Shown: positions 1-11,766, numbered from the stretch's first letter. The stretch: 64,000 nt of DNA from Corella eumyota (GCA_963082875.1 OY720097.1:23444501-23508500); one strand, 5' to 3'. Numbers and translations are program-made. The notes: generated by a model from the sequence alone, not told the origin.

Positions 1-50
1 TACCTAGAAAATTAACAAAAATAAAAATGTATTACTTTATTTAAATATCA

Positions 51-351
51 TTTATCCTCGATATAGGAAGGTCGAATGCGCGACTTAAACATAAAGTAAC
101 ATCAGTTACTCAACCCAGTCTCGAGTTGCCTTTGGCAGTTTGGGATATTATAGATTATAATTGCCCGATAATTAAACTGCTAATTAAGTGTTAGCTCAGC
201 AAAAGTTTATACCATTTGTAGCACCTTGTCCTTACTCAAGAGCGCTACAGCATGAGGTCAGTGGGGATCGAACCTATGACCTAATGTAGTTAAGCTTGTG
301 CTCTGACAGTCTTACCAGTTACAGTTACCACTACATCACCAACCAGCAACC
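51..351 (-). repeat. tRNA-derived SINE copy
   Basis: This is an almost full-length copy of the dispersed SINE of this window, read on the minus strand. On the plus strand it opens with the reverse complement of the 3' tail (TTTATCCTCGATATAGGAAG) and ends in the decayed tRNA-like head (ACCACTACATCACC). The family consensus has an A-box-like GGTGTAGTGG, a B-box-like GGTTCAATCCC, a body with CTGCTGAGCCAGCACTTAATC, and the tail CATCGAGGATAAAGATATATAC. The family resembles the composite tRNA SINEs described for Ciona, but I cannot confirm the name. Confidence 0.8.
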
Positions 352-1081
352 ACGTTGTCGGTATTACTTACATATTTGTCATTTTTAGGAAAAATATTCC
401 CCTTTTGATTTGGTTTTGGGCTAATTTTGGTTTTATTAAAGATAATATTAATGATATTCTACAATTTAAATTGAAGATTTTTAACATTTTAATTATAATT
501 AATTAGGGAATTTCCCATAGTAGATCCAATTCTATGTATTATTTTAATTCAAGCTGTTTCGTACGATTTTTATTTTTAACACATTTTTTGTAAAAAATTT
601 GGATTAAAAAATTAACCAACATTTTAAACAAAAAGCAATATTCTTAATTATTTTTAATTAATTAACTAATTGATTTTTTCTACTAGTGAATATTGTTAAT
701 TATCGCTGTATTTAAAATACAACTAAATAATAAAAACGTAACAATGACCTGAAGGTCCCTGACATTTGTTACCCAACTATGACGTCACAAATGTGCAAAC
801 AAAACCTTTTACACCTGAATCGTAACTTTAACGATCACATCAAACAATGTTAAAAACAAATAAGTTTAATGACGTCATAAAAGAAATTCTTTTCCGAACT
901 TAAATATTAAATCATTATAATATTCGAGACCTCCTTAAAACAGGACTGAGATATTGAGAATAGATTTTAAGCAATTTTAGTCGCTTAAAAAGTTAAAAAT
1001 AAATAAAAATAACAATTTTAAATTTTTTTTTTTACAATAGTTTTGAACAAGTTCTAAAAATTAATTATAGTTATATAAAAT
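352..1081. other. Non-coding AT-rich intergenic stretch
   Basis: No reading frame or RNA gene is recognised. The stretch contains two TGACGTCA-type palindromes (near 780 and 871) and long A/T runs. It may hold the promoter of the small membrane-protein gene that follows, but no clear TATA element can be assigned. Confidence 0.4.
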
Positions 1082-1082
1082 A

Positions 1083-1350
1083 CCGGCAGCATGGTGTAGT
1101 GGTCAGAACACTTTCTACACCACACATGAGGTCGTGCGTTCAATCCCCACTGCTCTCATGCTGTAGCGCTCTTGAGTAAGGCGCTACAAACGGTAAGAAC
1201 TCCTGCTGAGCCAGCACTTAATCAGCAGTATAATTATCGGGCAATTATAATCTATAATATCCCAAACTGCCACAGGCAACTTGAGACTGGGTCAGGGTAA
1301 CTAATAGGACTTTATGTTTAGGTCGTAAAGCAGCCCAAACCGAGGATAAA
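1083..1350 (+). repeat. tRNA-derived SINE copy
   Basis: This is a full-length plus-strand copy, from CCGGCAGCATGGTGTAGTGG to CGAGGATAAA. It lies 90 bp upstream of the start codon of the small membrane-protein gene, so it sits in that gene's proximal promoter or 5' UTR. Confidence 0.85.
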
Positions 1351-1439
1351 TTTATAACGCTAAACTTAAGTTATTTAAAAAAACAATTTTTTTTAACAGA
1401 AAAATTAATTTTCAAAATTAAAATAAATTTGAACTCAAA

Positions 1440-2457
1440 ATGGACTTATTTGATTTATTCGCCGAATCTACGTCACCAGACGGAAATTCCCTGAACGAGT
1501 TTGCAACCGAAGCACCCTACAAAGACGGGGATTATATGGGAGGTGATGACACAGGAGATGATGACGAAGATGGGTTCCTGGCTCCCTTTGTCAAAGAAGG
1601 AACAGAGGTCATACTTAAGATGATGACGGAAGGTAAGTGTGACGTCATAATTGGTCGTTGTTTAATTGTGTTTTAGAAAATGTGTAAATGTTGGGTAACT
1701 AATGTGAAACGATGATAAAACAATGCCATTGTCTTATAACAATTAAAAATCATAATTTTAAGCAACAATTAATCGTTTGTTTTTAACAATGAACTTATTT
1801 AAAATAACAATGAGCTAACAATAAGCTAACAATAAGCTAACAATGAGCTAACAATAAGCTAACAATGCCGATTATTTAGAGGTAAACAAGTGGAACCGAA
1901 ATTTATTGTTGGGTTTGATCGTCGTGATCATCGTCGGATTTGGTTTGACTTTGTAAGTCCTGAGTTTTATTCCCAGCTAAGCTAACTTTTTAGTTTTTTA
2001 AAATATAATAAATTATGACTAGCTTAACTTTACCCTATTCAATTTATTATTTAAAAGATATTTTATTTTGTGGCGTGGTGTAGTAGTCAGAACCGTCGGC
2101 TTTATTACATAAGGTCCCGGGTTCGATCCCCACCGCTTTCATGCTGTAGCGCCCTTGAGTAAGGCGCTTAAGTAAGGCACTATAAACGGTATAAACTCCT
2201 GCTGAGCCAGCACTTAATCAGCAGCTTAATTATCGGGCAATTATAATCAATAATATCCTAAACTACCACAGGCAACTCGAGACTGGGTTGAAGTAACTGT
2301 TGTTACCCTATGTTTAAGTCGCACATTCGACCTTTTCCACATCGAGGATAATTAAACAGAAATAAAAAATAATTTTTTCCTGATTTTTAGATGTTTTGAA
2401 ATAAGACAAAGAAAAGCAAAACTTCGAAGATTAAAAGAATTTGATGAAAAAATTTAA
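1440..2457 (+). CDS. Small single-pass membrane protein (hypothetical), 3 exons
   Basis: Predicted exons are 1440-1632, 1880-1952 and 2391-2457. All junctions are GT-AG, and intron phases 1 and 2 keep one frame of 110 residues. The product is not recognised. The first ~60 residues are acidic (GDDTGDDDEDG) and have no signal peptide. One hydrophobic helix follows, about residues 70-86 (LLLGLIVVIIVGFGLTL), and then a strongly basic tail (RQRKAKLRRLKEF). By the positive-inside rule this suggests a type III/N-out single-pass protein with a cytosolic C-terminus. A pyrimidine run ending in AG at 1399 could be a 5' UTR intron or spliced-leader acceptor. AATAAA signals lie at 2522 and 2533. Intron 2 carries a SINE. 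The gene model is good but the function is unknown. Confidence 0.72.
1803..1866 (+). repeat. Short 11-12-bp tandem repeat
   Basis: About five head-to-tail copies of ACAATRAGCTA lie in intron 1 of the small membrane-protein gene, just before the exon 2 acceptor. No function is implied. Confidence 0.7.
2071..2350 (+). repeat. tRNA-derived SINE copy
   Basis: This plus-strand copy lies in intron 2 of the small membrane-protein gene. Its head is TGGCGTGGTGTAGTAGTCAG and its end ATCGAGGATA. It carries a short internal duplication of the GAGTAAGGC segment. Confidence 0.85.
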
Positions 2458-3155
2458 ATATTTTAACAAACTTCAACTTTTTTAAAGTTTTAATCATCTT
2501 TAAAATATTTTCTTAAAATTCAATAAAGTTCTAATAAAGTCGTTAACCGTTTAATTTTATGATGTCATAATCGAGTCGTTAAACTTTCATTGTTCGATCA
2601 TAAACAATTAAGCGAACAACAACCTTGAATACAAACAAACTTAAATGCTTTGAAGTCACGTGATCCAAAGCCTTAACCACGTGACCAACGAGTGAGGTCT
2701 GTGACGTGACAATGACATAAACACGTGACCTATTATGACGTCATAAAGGGAGGTTTAGATGGCTGGGAGTCGAGATTTAAATGGAGACGAAATAATTTTG
2801 AATAATTTGACGCGTGTGGTCTGATCGCGTGCCCCTCTATGACGTCATAAACACATAACAATGAAATCTGGCTACTGAATGACTTCTGTTGTGAATTGTT
2901 AATAATTTATCAAAGTTCAAAGCAAAGTTTAAACAAAAATTCGTTTTTTATGCTCAAATTAATTTTTTTAATAATTTTTATTTTTATTTCTAAATATTTG
3001 ATTTTAGGAAACTTTTTTGTATTTTACAATTTGTTTGTTTTTCGTTTATTTGCAAATATAAAACTTCTCTAAAAATATTTGTTTTTTATTTTTAGACCGA
3101 CATTTTCTATTTTTAACCTTTTCAGATAATATTTGTTGAATTATATTTATTTATT
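2458..3155. other. Intergenic DNA with polyadenylation signals and CRE-like words
   Basis: Two AATAAA hexamers (2522, 2533) follow the stop codon of the upstream gene. The rest is AT-rich, with TGACGTCA-like words near 2734 and 2840 and CACGTG-like words near 2657-2722. No coding potential is seen. Confidence 0.5.
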
Positions 3156-3422
3156 TTTATCCTCGATATAGGAAGGTCGATGTGCCATTTAAACATAGAG
3201 TAACATCAGTTACTCCGACCCAGTCTCGAGTTAACTTTGCCAGTTTGGAATATTATAGATTGTAATTGCCCAGTAATTATGCTGCTGATTAAGTGTTGGC
3301 TCAGCAGGAGTTAATGTTTATATCGCCTTACTCAAGGGCACTACAGCATGAGATCAGTGGAAATTGAAATTACGACCTTATGTAGTGTAGAAAGTGTTCT
3401 TACCACTACACCATGCTGCCGG
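3156..3422 (-). repeat. tRNA-derived SINE copy
   Basis: This is a full-length minus-strand copy, from TTTATCCTCGATATAGGAAG to CCACTACACCATGCTGCCGG. It lies in the intergenic region upstream of Rx. Confidence 0.85.
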
Positions 3423-5032
3423 TTTTGTTTACAGTATTAAAATCCTTTTTAATTTAATATTTTATCCACATTAAAATTATCTCAAGTAGTTGATCGATTG
3501 AATTATTTTTATAAACATATGCCCCTCCAATATTTAATTATTTTCATTTGTTTAAAAGCAAGAGATTATGATGTCATAATAAGAAATTATTGTGATGTAA
3601 TCGAGCATTAAAATATAAGATTATTTAAAGAAATTGTCACTTTAATAAATTAAAATAATTATATTTTTAAATATTAAAAATCTAGGTTTTTTAAAACATT
3701 TATAAAAATATTAAAAATTGACTGAATACTAAACTTTAGAAATTAAAAAAAAATGTTAATTAGTAATAGCAATTAATTCTTAATTAAAGTAATTTATTTA
3801 AATTAATTAATAATTTTAAAATGTCAAACGCAGGTAGAAATTATCAAATTATTTAACAAATTAAAATATTGATTAAATTAAAAACCATTAAAATAATCGA
3901 TAATTCCATGTGTTAATATAACAACAAATAACCCTCTAACGACAAGATTTGATATTCTGTGTCCAATTTGAACATAAAATGGTGTTTATCGTCGGCATAG
4001 AGTTAGAATTAAACATATTTTTTTAATGCAATTAGTTTTGAACGATTTCACAAAACTGGATTTATTTTTTATGATCTCAGATTATTTTTAACGCGATATG
4101 ACGTCATCAGAAAAATATGTGAACATTTTATTAATTAGATAATTTACAAAAAGTGAAAAAAAATATTTTTAAATTTAAATTTTATTTTTAACTTAAATTG
4201 ATTTTTGTTGAAATTAATAAATTAATGGAATTAAAATTAATTAGTTTCTGCAAAACTTAACTAATTAAACTAATTAACATAATGTTTAAAACTTAATCAA
4301 TTCCCATTAGAAAATATTTAAAAAAAATTATATTTAAAAAATATATTTAAAAAAATTTAATAAATAAATAACAATAAAATTACAAAAAATATTTATTTTT
4401 TAAGTAATTCAAAAGTTAATAAATTATTGGCAAAACCATTTAAATATAACTTCTCTTGTACAGAAAATTGTAAGTTTAAATAATTAATAAAATTAATTAA
4501 AATCTAATATTTAACTAAAACAATTTTTTAAATATTTTTTTTAAATAATTTTCTAATTTTTATTTTGCTTAAATATTTTAATAGATCGATTCGTTAATCG
4601 TTTAACACTAATAAGATTAAACGAACATCGTTTATGACGTCATAATACTTGTGTATGTGACGTAACATTAGTAACATAAGGTTGCGTTTTTCTGTAGCGA
4701 ATATTATTCCAAGCGAGCAGAAATTTTCGTTTCATTTCGATTCTAATTTTTTGGAGAAAGGTTTAGATTGTTTAAAGTTAAATATTTTATTTAATTAAAA
4801 CTGTTATTATTAGTTTTTTTTAAATGAATTTATTTTAATTAAATAACGGAATTATTTAAATTTTTTTTTTTTATTTACCGTTAAATTTTATTTTTAAGTT
4901 TTTATAAAATAAATAATAAAAAAAAATAGTTAAAAGTTTATTGTCAGAACAAATTTCAAATTGTTTTTATTAAGTAGAGAAAATAAATTAATAAAAATGC
5001 TTTTTTTAATGTTTATTTTTTTTATGTAAATT
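3423..5032. other. Upstream region of Rx
   Basis: This stretch is extremely AT-rich and non-coding. TGACGTCA-type words sit near 4099 and 4634, with further ATGACGTCATAA-like variants. It presumably holds Rx regulatory DNA, but no individual site can be assigned from sequence alone. Confidence 0.35.
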
Positions 5033-5340
5033 TAACTCCGATGTGGGTGGGTTAGTATTTGTTACCCCAACCCAGTCTCTAGTACTTTGCTAGTTTGAAA
5101 TATTATTAATTACGATTGCCCGATAATTAAGCTGCTGATTAGTTTTTGGTTTGGCAGAAGTTATTATTGTTTATAGAGCATTACTCAAGGGCAGCATAAA
5201 AGTAATATGGATTAAACCCAGTGCCTCATGTAGTGAAGTCAAGTCTTTAAAGTGCTTTAAGAATGTATTAGCATAAGAGCCGTGAGAACCGAACTTAAAA
5301 CCTTCTGTAGTTGAAGCGTTTAACAACTAAACCACGCCGT
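5033..5340 (-). repeat. Degraded SINE copy
   Basis: This is an old minus-strand copy with many substitutions and a partly duplicated head region. It keeps ACCCAGTCTC, ATTGCCCGATAATTAAGCTG and AACCACGCCG. It lies directly upstream of the Rx start and may be part of its 5' leader region. Confidence 0.65.
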
Positions 5341-5421
5341 TTTAATTTTGATAAATTTCCCCTTTTTTTTAGAATTAACAAAAATTAATTTTTTTCTTTG
5401 AAATTTAGATTTAAAATCAAA

Positions 5422-8400
5422 ATGAATAAAATTTCTGTAAACATTGAAACTAAATCTGAAGATTTGCAAGATATGACGTCCTTGCAGCGTCATCAACGGT
5501 ACTGTGACGTCAAACAAGAAGACTTTAATCAAACAGTGATGTCACATTCTCCAAATACTTTGTCACGTGATGTTGAGACCAACCAATCAAAAGCCGAAGA
5601 AATAATGAAAAGTTATTTGGAAACACTTTATTTAAATCTTGCCGGAAATTTCAAACCAAATTATTTGTCGTATCCAGGGTTTCCAAACTCAGTGTTGCCA
5701 GATCAAAATTTACAATTTTACGAACCGCTTGATTTAAGAAGAGATTCGGATAAAATAAAAACGGATTTATCCCCGAAAACAAAAGAAAATTGTTTTCCCG
5801 CAGATAAAAAAGAGGACAAAATCGAACTCGAAAACAAGAATGGAAACACTAAAATTCCCAGTGTTTCCCCTTTCACTCTGGCAGCAAGTTTAGTCGGCCA
5901 CAAACAAAATCCTGAAAGCGAGAATAATCCAATTATGACGTCACCATCGAAACCAACCTCCCTCTATGACGTTACAGGAGTTACTCCGACATTCGAGGTA
6001 CCAAAATATGACGTCACAAACAAGAGAAAAAGCTTGGAAAGTGACGTAGAAGGAAGCCCAAAACGGGCGAAAAATTTCGAGAACGAAATTTTGATGAAAA
6101 TGTTGCTCAACCACGAGAGGATGATCAAAGAAGGGTATTTCCCGTGGGGTGTTCCCCCTGCGTTAATGATGCTGCAACAGCGCCGACAAGCGGAGAGACC
6201 GGACACCCCCGAGCATCGTTACCTTGACAACGACCCTAGCAACAGCGACGAAGCGGAGGACTCGTTGCTAAGCAATGACGAGCATAGCAACGAGCAAATT
6301 TCCCCGCCAAAACTAATTTCAAGCCAAGGAAGTAATTTTCGAAATTATTTTGCGACCGAGGAGCAAATTTTGCCCCAAAATTTGACCCAAAATGAACCCA
6401 AGTTGCTGAAAAACGAGCAAAGGATCCTTGACTACGTTAAAAATCGGTTCCTGGGCCACTCCGACACGCCCACTGCCGGCGGCGCATTCTCCCGATACAA
6501 CGAGCTACAAACGCATGAAATGTTTTTTGACAAAATGTCGTCCAACCAAGACAGGATTGAACACAAAGCCGGTAATATTCAAAATAACGTTTTAACAAAA
6601 CTTTCAATGTTAAGATCATATAATCTATATATAATGGAGCTTATTGAATGATTATCTAAATGTATGTCCAATTTATGGGGGGTACATAATGAATAAAAAA
6701 GCAAATATTATTTAAAACCATATTAAGAGAATTAAAACCCCGACTGAAAGGCGAGCTATCGTCTAATACTTTAATATCCTGAACAGAATTCTTAAACAGT
6801 TTCAATTGTCAAATAAAGCGACATCAATAAGTTATAAACCCATGAACTTAAACTTGTTTAAATCTTGATAATATTTGACTTTTAGACGCGAGTTTTTGGA
6901 ACGAGGAATCGATTAGGTACAGGAACCGAACAAACAGCTTACAACGAGATCTCGGTAAGATTTAAAGTTTCTTTTATGAGTTGAACCAGAATGTTTTAAA
7001 CAAATAAATTTGTTTTTTTCAAAAGTTCCAGACAGTTAAATTCCAGGCAATGAAAAGTTTCAAAATAAAAGTCCCGAGCGAATAATTTGTATTTAAAGTC
7101 CCCAACCCCTAAAAAAGTTTATCAATTCGATACATTATATTACAACTTTATATATATAATATTATATCAACTTATGACATCACGCTGACGTCACAGAACA
7201 CTATTAATCGACCCCTATTACGTCACAGGTACGTCACCAAAGCAGATAAGCGGTGAGAGCGACACAAAGAAGAAGCTACGAAGGAATCGAACAACTTTTA
7301 CAACTTTCCAACTCCACGAGCTCGAGCGAGCGTTTGAGCGATCTCACTACCCGGACATCTACAACCGGGAGGAACTTGCATCCAAGATCAAACTCCCAGA
7401 GGTTCGAGTTCAGGTGGGTGACGTCATATTTATTTGTGTGACGTCATCAATAAAAAGAAAGATTAAGTTTTCTATGATTTTGTAACGTGATATTTTAAAT
7501 TATTTTTAAAGATTAATATTCCAAAAAATTCTAGAATTTAAACTTTTTTTAATTAAAGGAGTTTTTGTAATAAAAGAAACCTCGCCTAAGATTGAAGTGC
7601 AACGACAGCCGGTTAAGTTTAATAAGTTGCCTGATAACATCTTTGTATATTTATAATTAACAACCCGAGCACATATGCTTGACAGGGGTGTATAGATACA
7701 AAATTGCAATTAAAATACAATTTCCCGATCAATTATTCATAAACCTACGGCCTGTTAACATGTAGGAATATATCTAATTAAATAGCACGGCGCCTTATAT
7801 TTAATTCATTGATTTTAATCTAAATTAAGATCAGCAAATCGCTGTATTACTTAAACGAAAACACGGACGGAATAATCTCTTAAAATCACTTAAGTTTTGG
7901 AACCGCATAAGGCGATAAAGTGCGGGATAAAAAAATATCAGTTGCAAGATAATTGATCTTTTAACGTGCTTGGGAAATAATAATTTTGTCGTGTTTTTAA
8001 AAGGTTTTAGGTATCGGTTGCCTCGTTAAAAATTAACTTCGTATCTTTTTACGTCTTATAATCTTGTTAAGCTTTAAATGGCGACGTTATTATATTTTTT
8101 GTATCTATTCTTGAAATGCAAAAGATGACTTTACAACCTAAACATAGAGTAACATTTGTTACCCTGACCCAGTCTCGAGTTGATTTTGACAGTTTGGGAT
8201 ATTATAGATTATAATTGCCTGATAATTAACCCGTTAATTAGTTTTCGGCGTCGCAAAAAAACTGTACAATTCATAAAACCTAACTCAAAGAGCATTTACA
8301 TCATGTAAGCAGTGAAGATCGAACCCAGGACCTCATGTAGTCAAGTGTATGAACCACTACACCACGTTGCCGGTTTCAACATCTTTAAAATACGAGTAAA

Positions 8401-9105
8401 TCATAAAAATTTACGCACTAAAATATTGTATTTCTTAGGGTTTAATGCATAATTAAATTACAGCCAAAATTTAACAAAAATTGATTTCTTTAAGTTTTTA
8501 ATATTTAACTAAACTTGTGCTTAGGTTTGGTTCCAAAACCGAAGAGCAAAATGGAGACGACAGGAAAAATCGGACACTGGAGGGCATGAAAGAGACGAAA
8601 AACATTTTAACCAATCAGCGACCTTGCTTGGTTAGTTTAAAAACTTTTTAATTTCATTAAAAAATTAATTAAAATTAAAAAAAACAAATAAATAAACTTT
8701 TTATTTTCAGGCGCCACGATTTCTTCTAAGCAAACTGATCACGTGACTAAAATTCTACCCAATCAGAGCTCGCCTACGTCACAACAGCAATCTTCAAACT
8801 TCACGATCCCATATTTGACGGGGGTTTCCCTGTCTCGTGACTCTCTCGCTCAACCTTCTTCGTTCCAACAATCTCTCGCACAAATTGGCTCTGCTGCGCC
8901 GTCTAACGGTGTCACAAAGTCGGATCTCTTCAACGTGTACCGAAACCAAATGCTGACGTCACCACTTTCGTTGTTTTTTAGCGAGCAATTACGTGCGCAA
9001 CAACTGGTGACGTCATCAAGTGACACTACAGGGGAAATTCCCGTTAGTGAAACAGAAACTAAGAAAGAAATTTCTCCAAAATTACCCCTTGTTTCGCAAC
9101 AGTAA
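5422..9105 (+). CDS. Rx: Rx/RAX paired-like homeobox transcription factor, 5 exons
   Basis: Predicted exons are 5422-6571, 6886-6954, 7229-7413, 8525-8630 and 8711-9105, giving 634 residues in one frame. The homeodomain (about residues 424-483) runs [19 protein letters not shown] ... LPEVRVQ, then after an intron [15 protein letters not shown]. This is near-identical to the Rx/RAX class, with Gln50, and the intron inside helix 3 is usual for paired-like genes. The ATG at 5422 is preferred over 5398 because a pyrimidine run plus AG at 5407 looks like a splice or trans-splice acceptor lying between them. The N-terminus is very long. It contains PLDLR, a CtBP-type motif, and FTLAASLVG, a possible degenerate octapeptide. 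No OAR motif is seen at the C-terminus. Rx proteins specify eye and anterior neural fates in chordates. AATAAA signals are at 9212 and 9238. Confidence 0.93.
8125..8373 (-). repeat. tRNA-derived SINE copy
   Basis: This minus-strand copy lies in Rx intron 3, the intron that interrupts homeodomain helix 3. The tail end is decayed, while the head (CCACTACACCACGTTGCCGG) is intact. Confidence 0.8.
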
Positions 9106-9475
9106 AAACAATGTGTTTGTGACGTAATATTCGTTTCATTGTAATTATTAATGTATTAGTTCAACTACAAAAACATTGTGAAAATTTTTATTAGAAAAAA
9201 TTTAATCGAAAAATAAAAAATTTGTGTAAATTTGTTAAATAAATTAAAAACTAAATAACTTCAGTTTACTCCATATATTTTCCTTAGGCATTGAATTCTA
9301 ACAAGAGTTTGGCTTTATAATTAGCAGCAGTTACATCACTTAAACAAGTTAACCATCGATAGCTCTGAATTTAAAGTTAAAATTAGAAGAAATTTCAAAA
9401 GAAAAACTCTTTACATCAATAATGCTTCACTAGATAAGGCCCTGCATTGTTGACCACAATGATATTATGATATCA
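9106..9475. other. Convergent 3' region of Rx and PPIL3
   Basis: Rx (+) and PPIL3 (-) end 370 bp apart. Plus-strand AATAAA hexamers lie at 9212 and 9238. A minus-strand AATAAA (TTTATT on +) lies at 9187-9192. If these signals are used, the two 3' UTRs overlap by a few tens of bases. Confidence 0.5.
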
Positions 9476-9970
9476 CTATGCAGCAGCATCAGCAATAGGA
9501 TTTGCATGAATGGTCACAGATTGGATCGCGACGTCGTTTATTGGCCGAAAGTTTTTCTCGTTCACTGGAATTTTTTCTAATTCATCCAAAACCTCGTTTC
9601 CGTCGATCACTTTTCCAAAAACCGTGTATTTTGTATCAATGTGGGGCTGCTTAGCATATGTGATAAAAAACTGGGAATTGTTTGTGTTGGGGCCGCTGTT
9701 CGCCATGGAAACAACCCCCCGTGCGTTATGCTTGAGCGAATCCACTATTTCATCTTCAAACCCTTGACCCCAAATACCTTTTCCCTTTTTCCCCGAGTTA
9801 CTTGGGTCCCCGGTTTGAATCATGAAACCTTTTATGTTCCGATGGAACAAGTTTTTATCGTAGTACCCACTTGCACATAATGCGAGAAAATTTTCACAAG
9901 TTTTCGGGGTTTTGTCGCAGTGAAGTTCAAGTTTAAGGTCACCAAGGTCAGTGTGCAAGGTCACAGCCAT
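9476..9970 (-). CDS. PPIL3: Peptidyl-prolyl cis-trans isomerase, PPIL3-type cyclophilin
   Basis: A single exon encodes 164 residues, close to the 161 of human PPIL3. The whole protein is one cyclophilin domain. It opens MAVTLHTDLGDLKLEL and has FHRNIKGFMIQTGDP (the catalytic-site FHR...FMIQ.GD), ARGVVSMANSGPNTNNSQFF and HIDTKYTVFGKVIDG. The active-site Arg, the MANSGPNTNNSQFFI signature and the PPIL3-like short loops are all visible. The start is the internal Met at 9970, because homology begins there; an upstream in-frame ATG at 9991 would add seven residues. Cyclophilins isomerise Xaa-Pro bonds, and PPIL3 is associated with the spliceosome. It is intronless here, unlike its multi-exon neighbours. 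Confidence 0.95.
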   Translation of the reverse strand: MAVTLHTDLGDLKLELHCDKTPKTCENFLALCASGYYDKNLFHRNIKGFMIQTGDPSNSGKKGKGIWGQGFEDEIVDSLKHNARGVVSMANSGPNTNNSQFFITYAKQPHIDTKYTVFGKVIDGNEVLDELEKIPVNEKNFRPINDVAIQSVTIHANPIADAAA

Positions 9971-10087
9971 TATTTTAGGTTCAATTAACAATTACGTTTG
10001 ATTAAAAAAACATGTTCTCTAAATTTAATAACTTAATTAACAGAATACTTTCGCACAATCAAAAGTTTTTTTCTTTATTTATTTATT
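9971..10087 (-). promoter_or_regulatory. Short upstream region of PPIL3
   Basis: Only about 115 bp separate the PPIL3 start from the first upstream SINE, so the core promoter must lie here or inside the SINE pair. No TATA or CRE-like word is evident in it. Confidence 0.25.
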
Positions 10088-10300
10088 AATTTTCTATGCA
10101 AGAAGGTCGAATATATGACCTAAATATATAAAAATAACATCAGTTACCCCAACCGAATATAAACTGCTAATTGGTTTTGGCTTGACATGAGTTGTACAGT
10201 TTATAACGCCTTACTCTAGGAGGCATGAAAGCAGTTGGAATCAAACCAAAGACCACATATGGCAGCATGGCCTGATAGTGAAGCCAAGTGTTGACCAGAG
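10088..10300 (-). repeat. Degraded SINE copy
   Basis: This is an old minus-strand copy (CAAGAAGGTCGAATATATGA ... GGCAGCATGGCCTGA). It is followed almost directly by a better preserved copy in the same orientation. Confidence 0.6.
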
Positions 10301-10324
10301 TGTTGTTTTTTTGTTTGTTTATAT

Positions 10325-10618
10325 TTTTATTCTCAATGTGGGAATGTCGAATGCGCGACTTAAACATAGAGTAACAACAGTTACTCCGACCTGCTGACCC
10401 AGTCTCGAGTTGCCTGTGGGTGGTGGGTGGCAGTTCGGGATAATATAGATAATTGCCCGATATTTATGCTGCTGATTAAGTTTTGGCTCAGCAGGAGCTC
10501 ATACCGTTTATAGCACCTTACTTAAGGACGCAACAGCATGGGATCAGTAGGGATTGAACCCACGACCTCATGTGTGGTGTAGCAAGTTTTGTGTTCTTAC
10601 CACTACATCACGCTGCCA
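10325..10618 (-). repeat. tRNA-derived SINE copy
   Basis: This full-length minus-strand copy ends CACTACATCACGCTGCCA. A short expansion of GGTGGGTGG-type sequence lies near 10417. Confidence 0.8.
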
Positions 10619-11500
10619 GTGCATTGGTTCACATGATAATTTAATTATTTTCTAAAAGCTTACTAAACAAAATACTGTCTGCATAACTTTCAGATATTAA
10701 AATAACTTTAATTAAATTAATTAACAGCAATAATTAACTTAATTTAAAAAAAATTTAAACACATGTACGCCCTTATAAAGTACGTTTTGTATCCAGGTGG
10801 TAACGTTACTATGTGTTTTTTATATGATTTTTATTAAATATAACCAAGATATTTTAACAATTTTTATAAAAATATTTCTAATAATAACAATTTTTAAAAA
10901 CATTTTTTTAAGAATAAAACTCAAAACCATCTTATTTATATAATACAGGTAGACTCACTTGGTTTTATTGGCTAAAAATTTCTATAACTTTGGAAAATTA
11001 AAACAACAAACGTTTATAAATATAACATCGAATTATTTTATGAATGTGAGATCGATTATTTAGGCTTATACAAACACCAAGTCGGCTCAAAGGATAAGCT
11101 TCACTCTAAATATTGTAAGCAACTTAAAATAGCTTCAACAATACGAGGAAGTAAGTCAAATTAATCAATCCTGGTTTGAAATTGTATGCTAAACTGTGGT
11201 AAACAGGATTAATATTAACAGATTAAGTGTATAAGAGGGTTAGATAATAGCTGTTGAAACTAGATTAAAGTGTTTTGCTATAGTGAACAGTTATTAAGGT
11301 TGTAGAGACGATAAAAATGTACAAGTTTTGCTGATTTAGATTTTTAAGTAAGCAGTTGTCAAGTTTTTTAATTTTAAGTTTTTGTATGTTTTAGTCTTCG
11401 ATATTTGAGTTTGTTATTTTAAAAGTTACTAAAAGAAATAAAAACGCAAACGATATAGAATAAGAAATATTTAAACTTTTATTAGAATAAGGATTGCAAA
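10619..11500. other. Non-coding intergenic stretch
   Basis: This stretch is AT-rich with no recognisable gene, RNA or repeat family. It lies between the PPIL3 promoter side and the first FAR gene. Confidence 0.35.
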
Positions 11501-11766
11501 CCGGCACCTTTTGGTGTAGTGGTAGGAACACCTGCTACACTACACTTGAGGTCGTGGGTTCAATCCCCATTGATCTCATGCTGTAGCGCCCTTGAGTAAG
11601 GTGCTATAAACGGTATAAACTCCTGCTGAGTCAGCACTTAATCAGCAGCTTAATTATTAGGCAATTATAATCTATATTATCCCAAACTGCCAAAGTTAAT
11701 TTAAGATTGGGTCAGAGTAACTGTTACTCTATGTTTAAGTCGCGCATCGAGGATAAAAATATATAC
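11501..11766 (+). repeat. tRNA-derived SINE copy
   Basis: This plus-strand copy runs from CCGGCACCTTTTGGTGTAGT to ATCGAGGATAAAAATATATAC. A short deletion lies before the terminal GAGGATAAA. Confidence 0.85.

Noticed and set aside
5398-5421. Upstream ATG of the Rx frame as the true start
   Set aside because: A T-rich run followed by TTTAG at 5407 looks like an acceptor between the two ATGs. The eight extra residues have no homology value, so 5422 is preferred.
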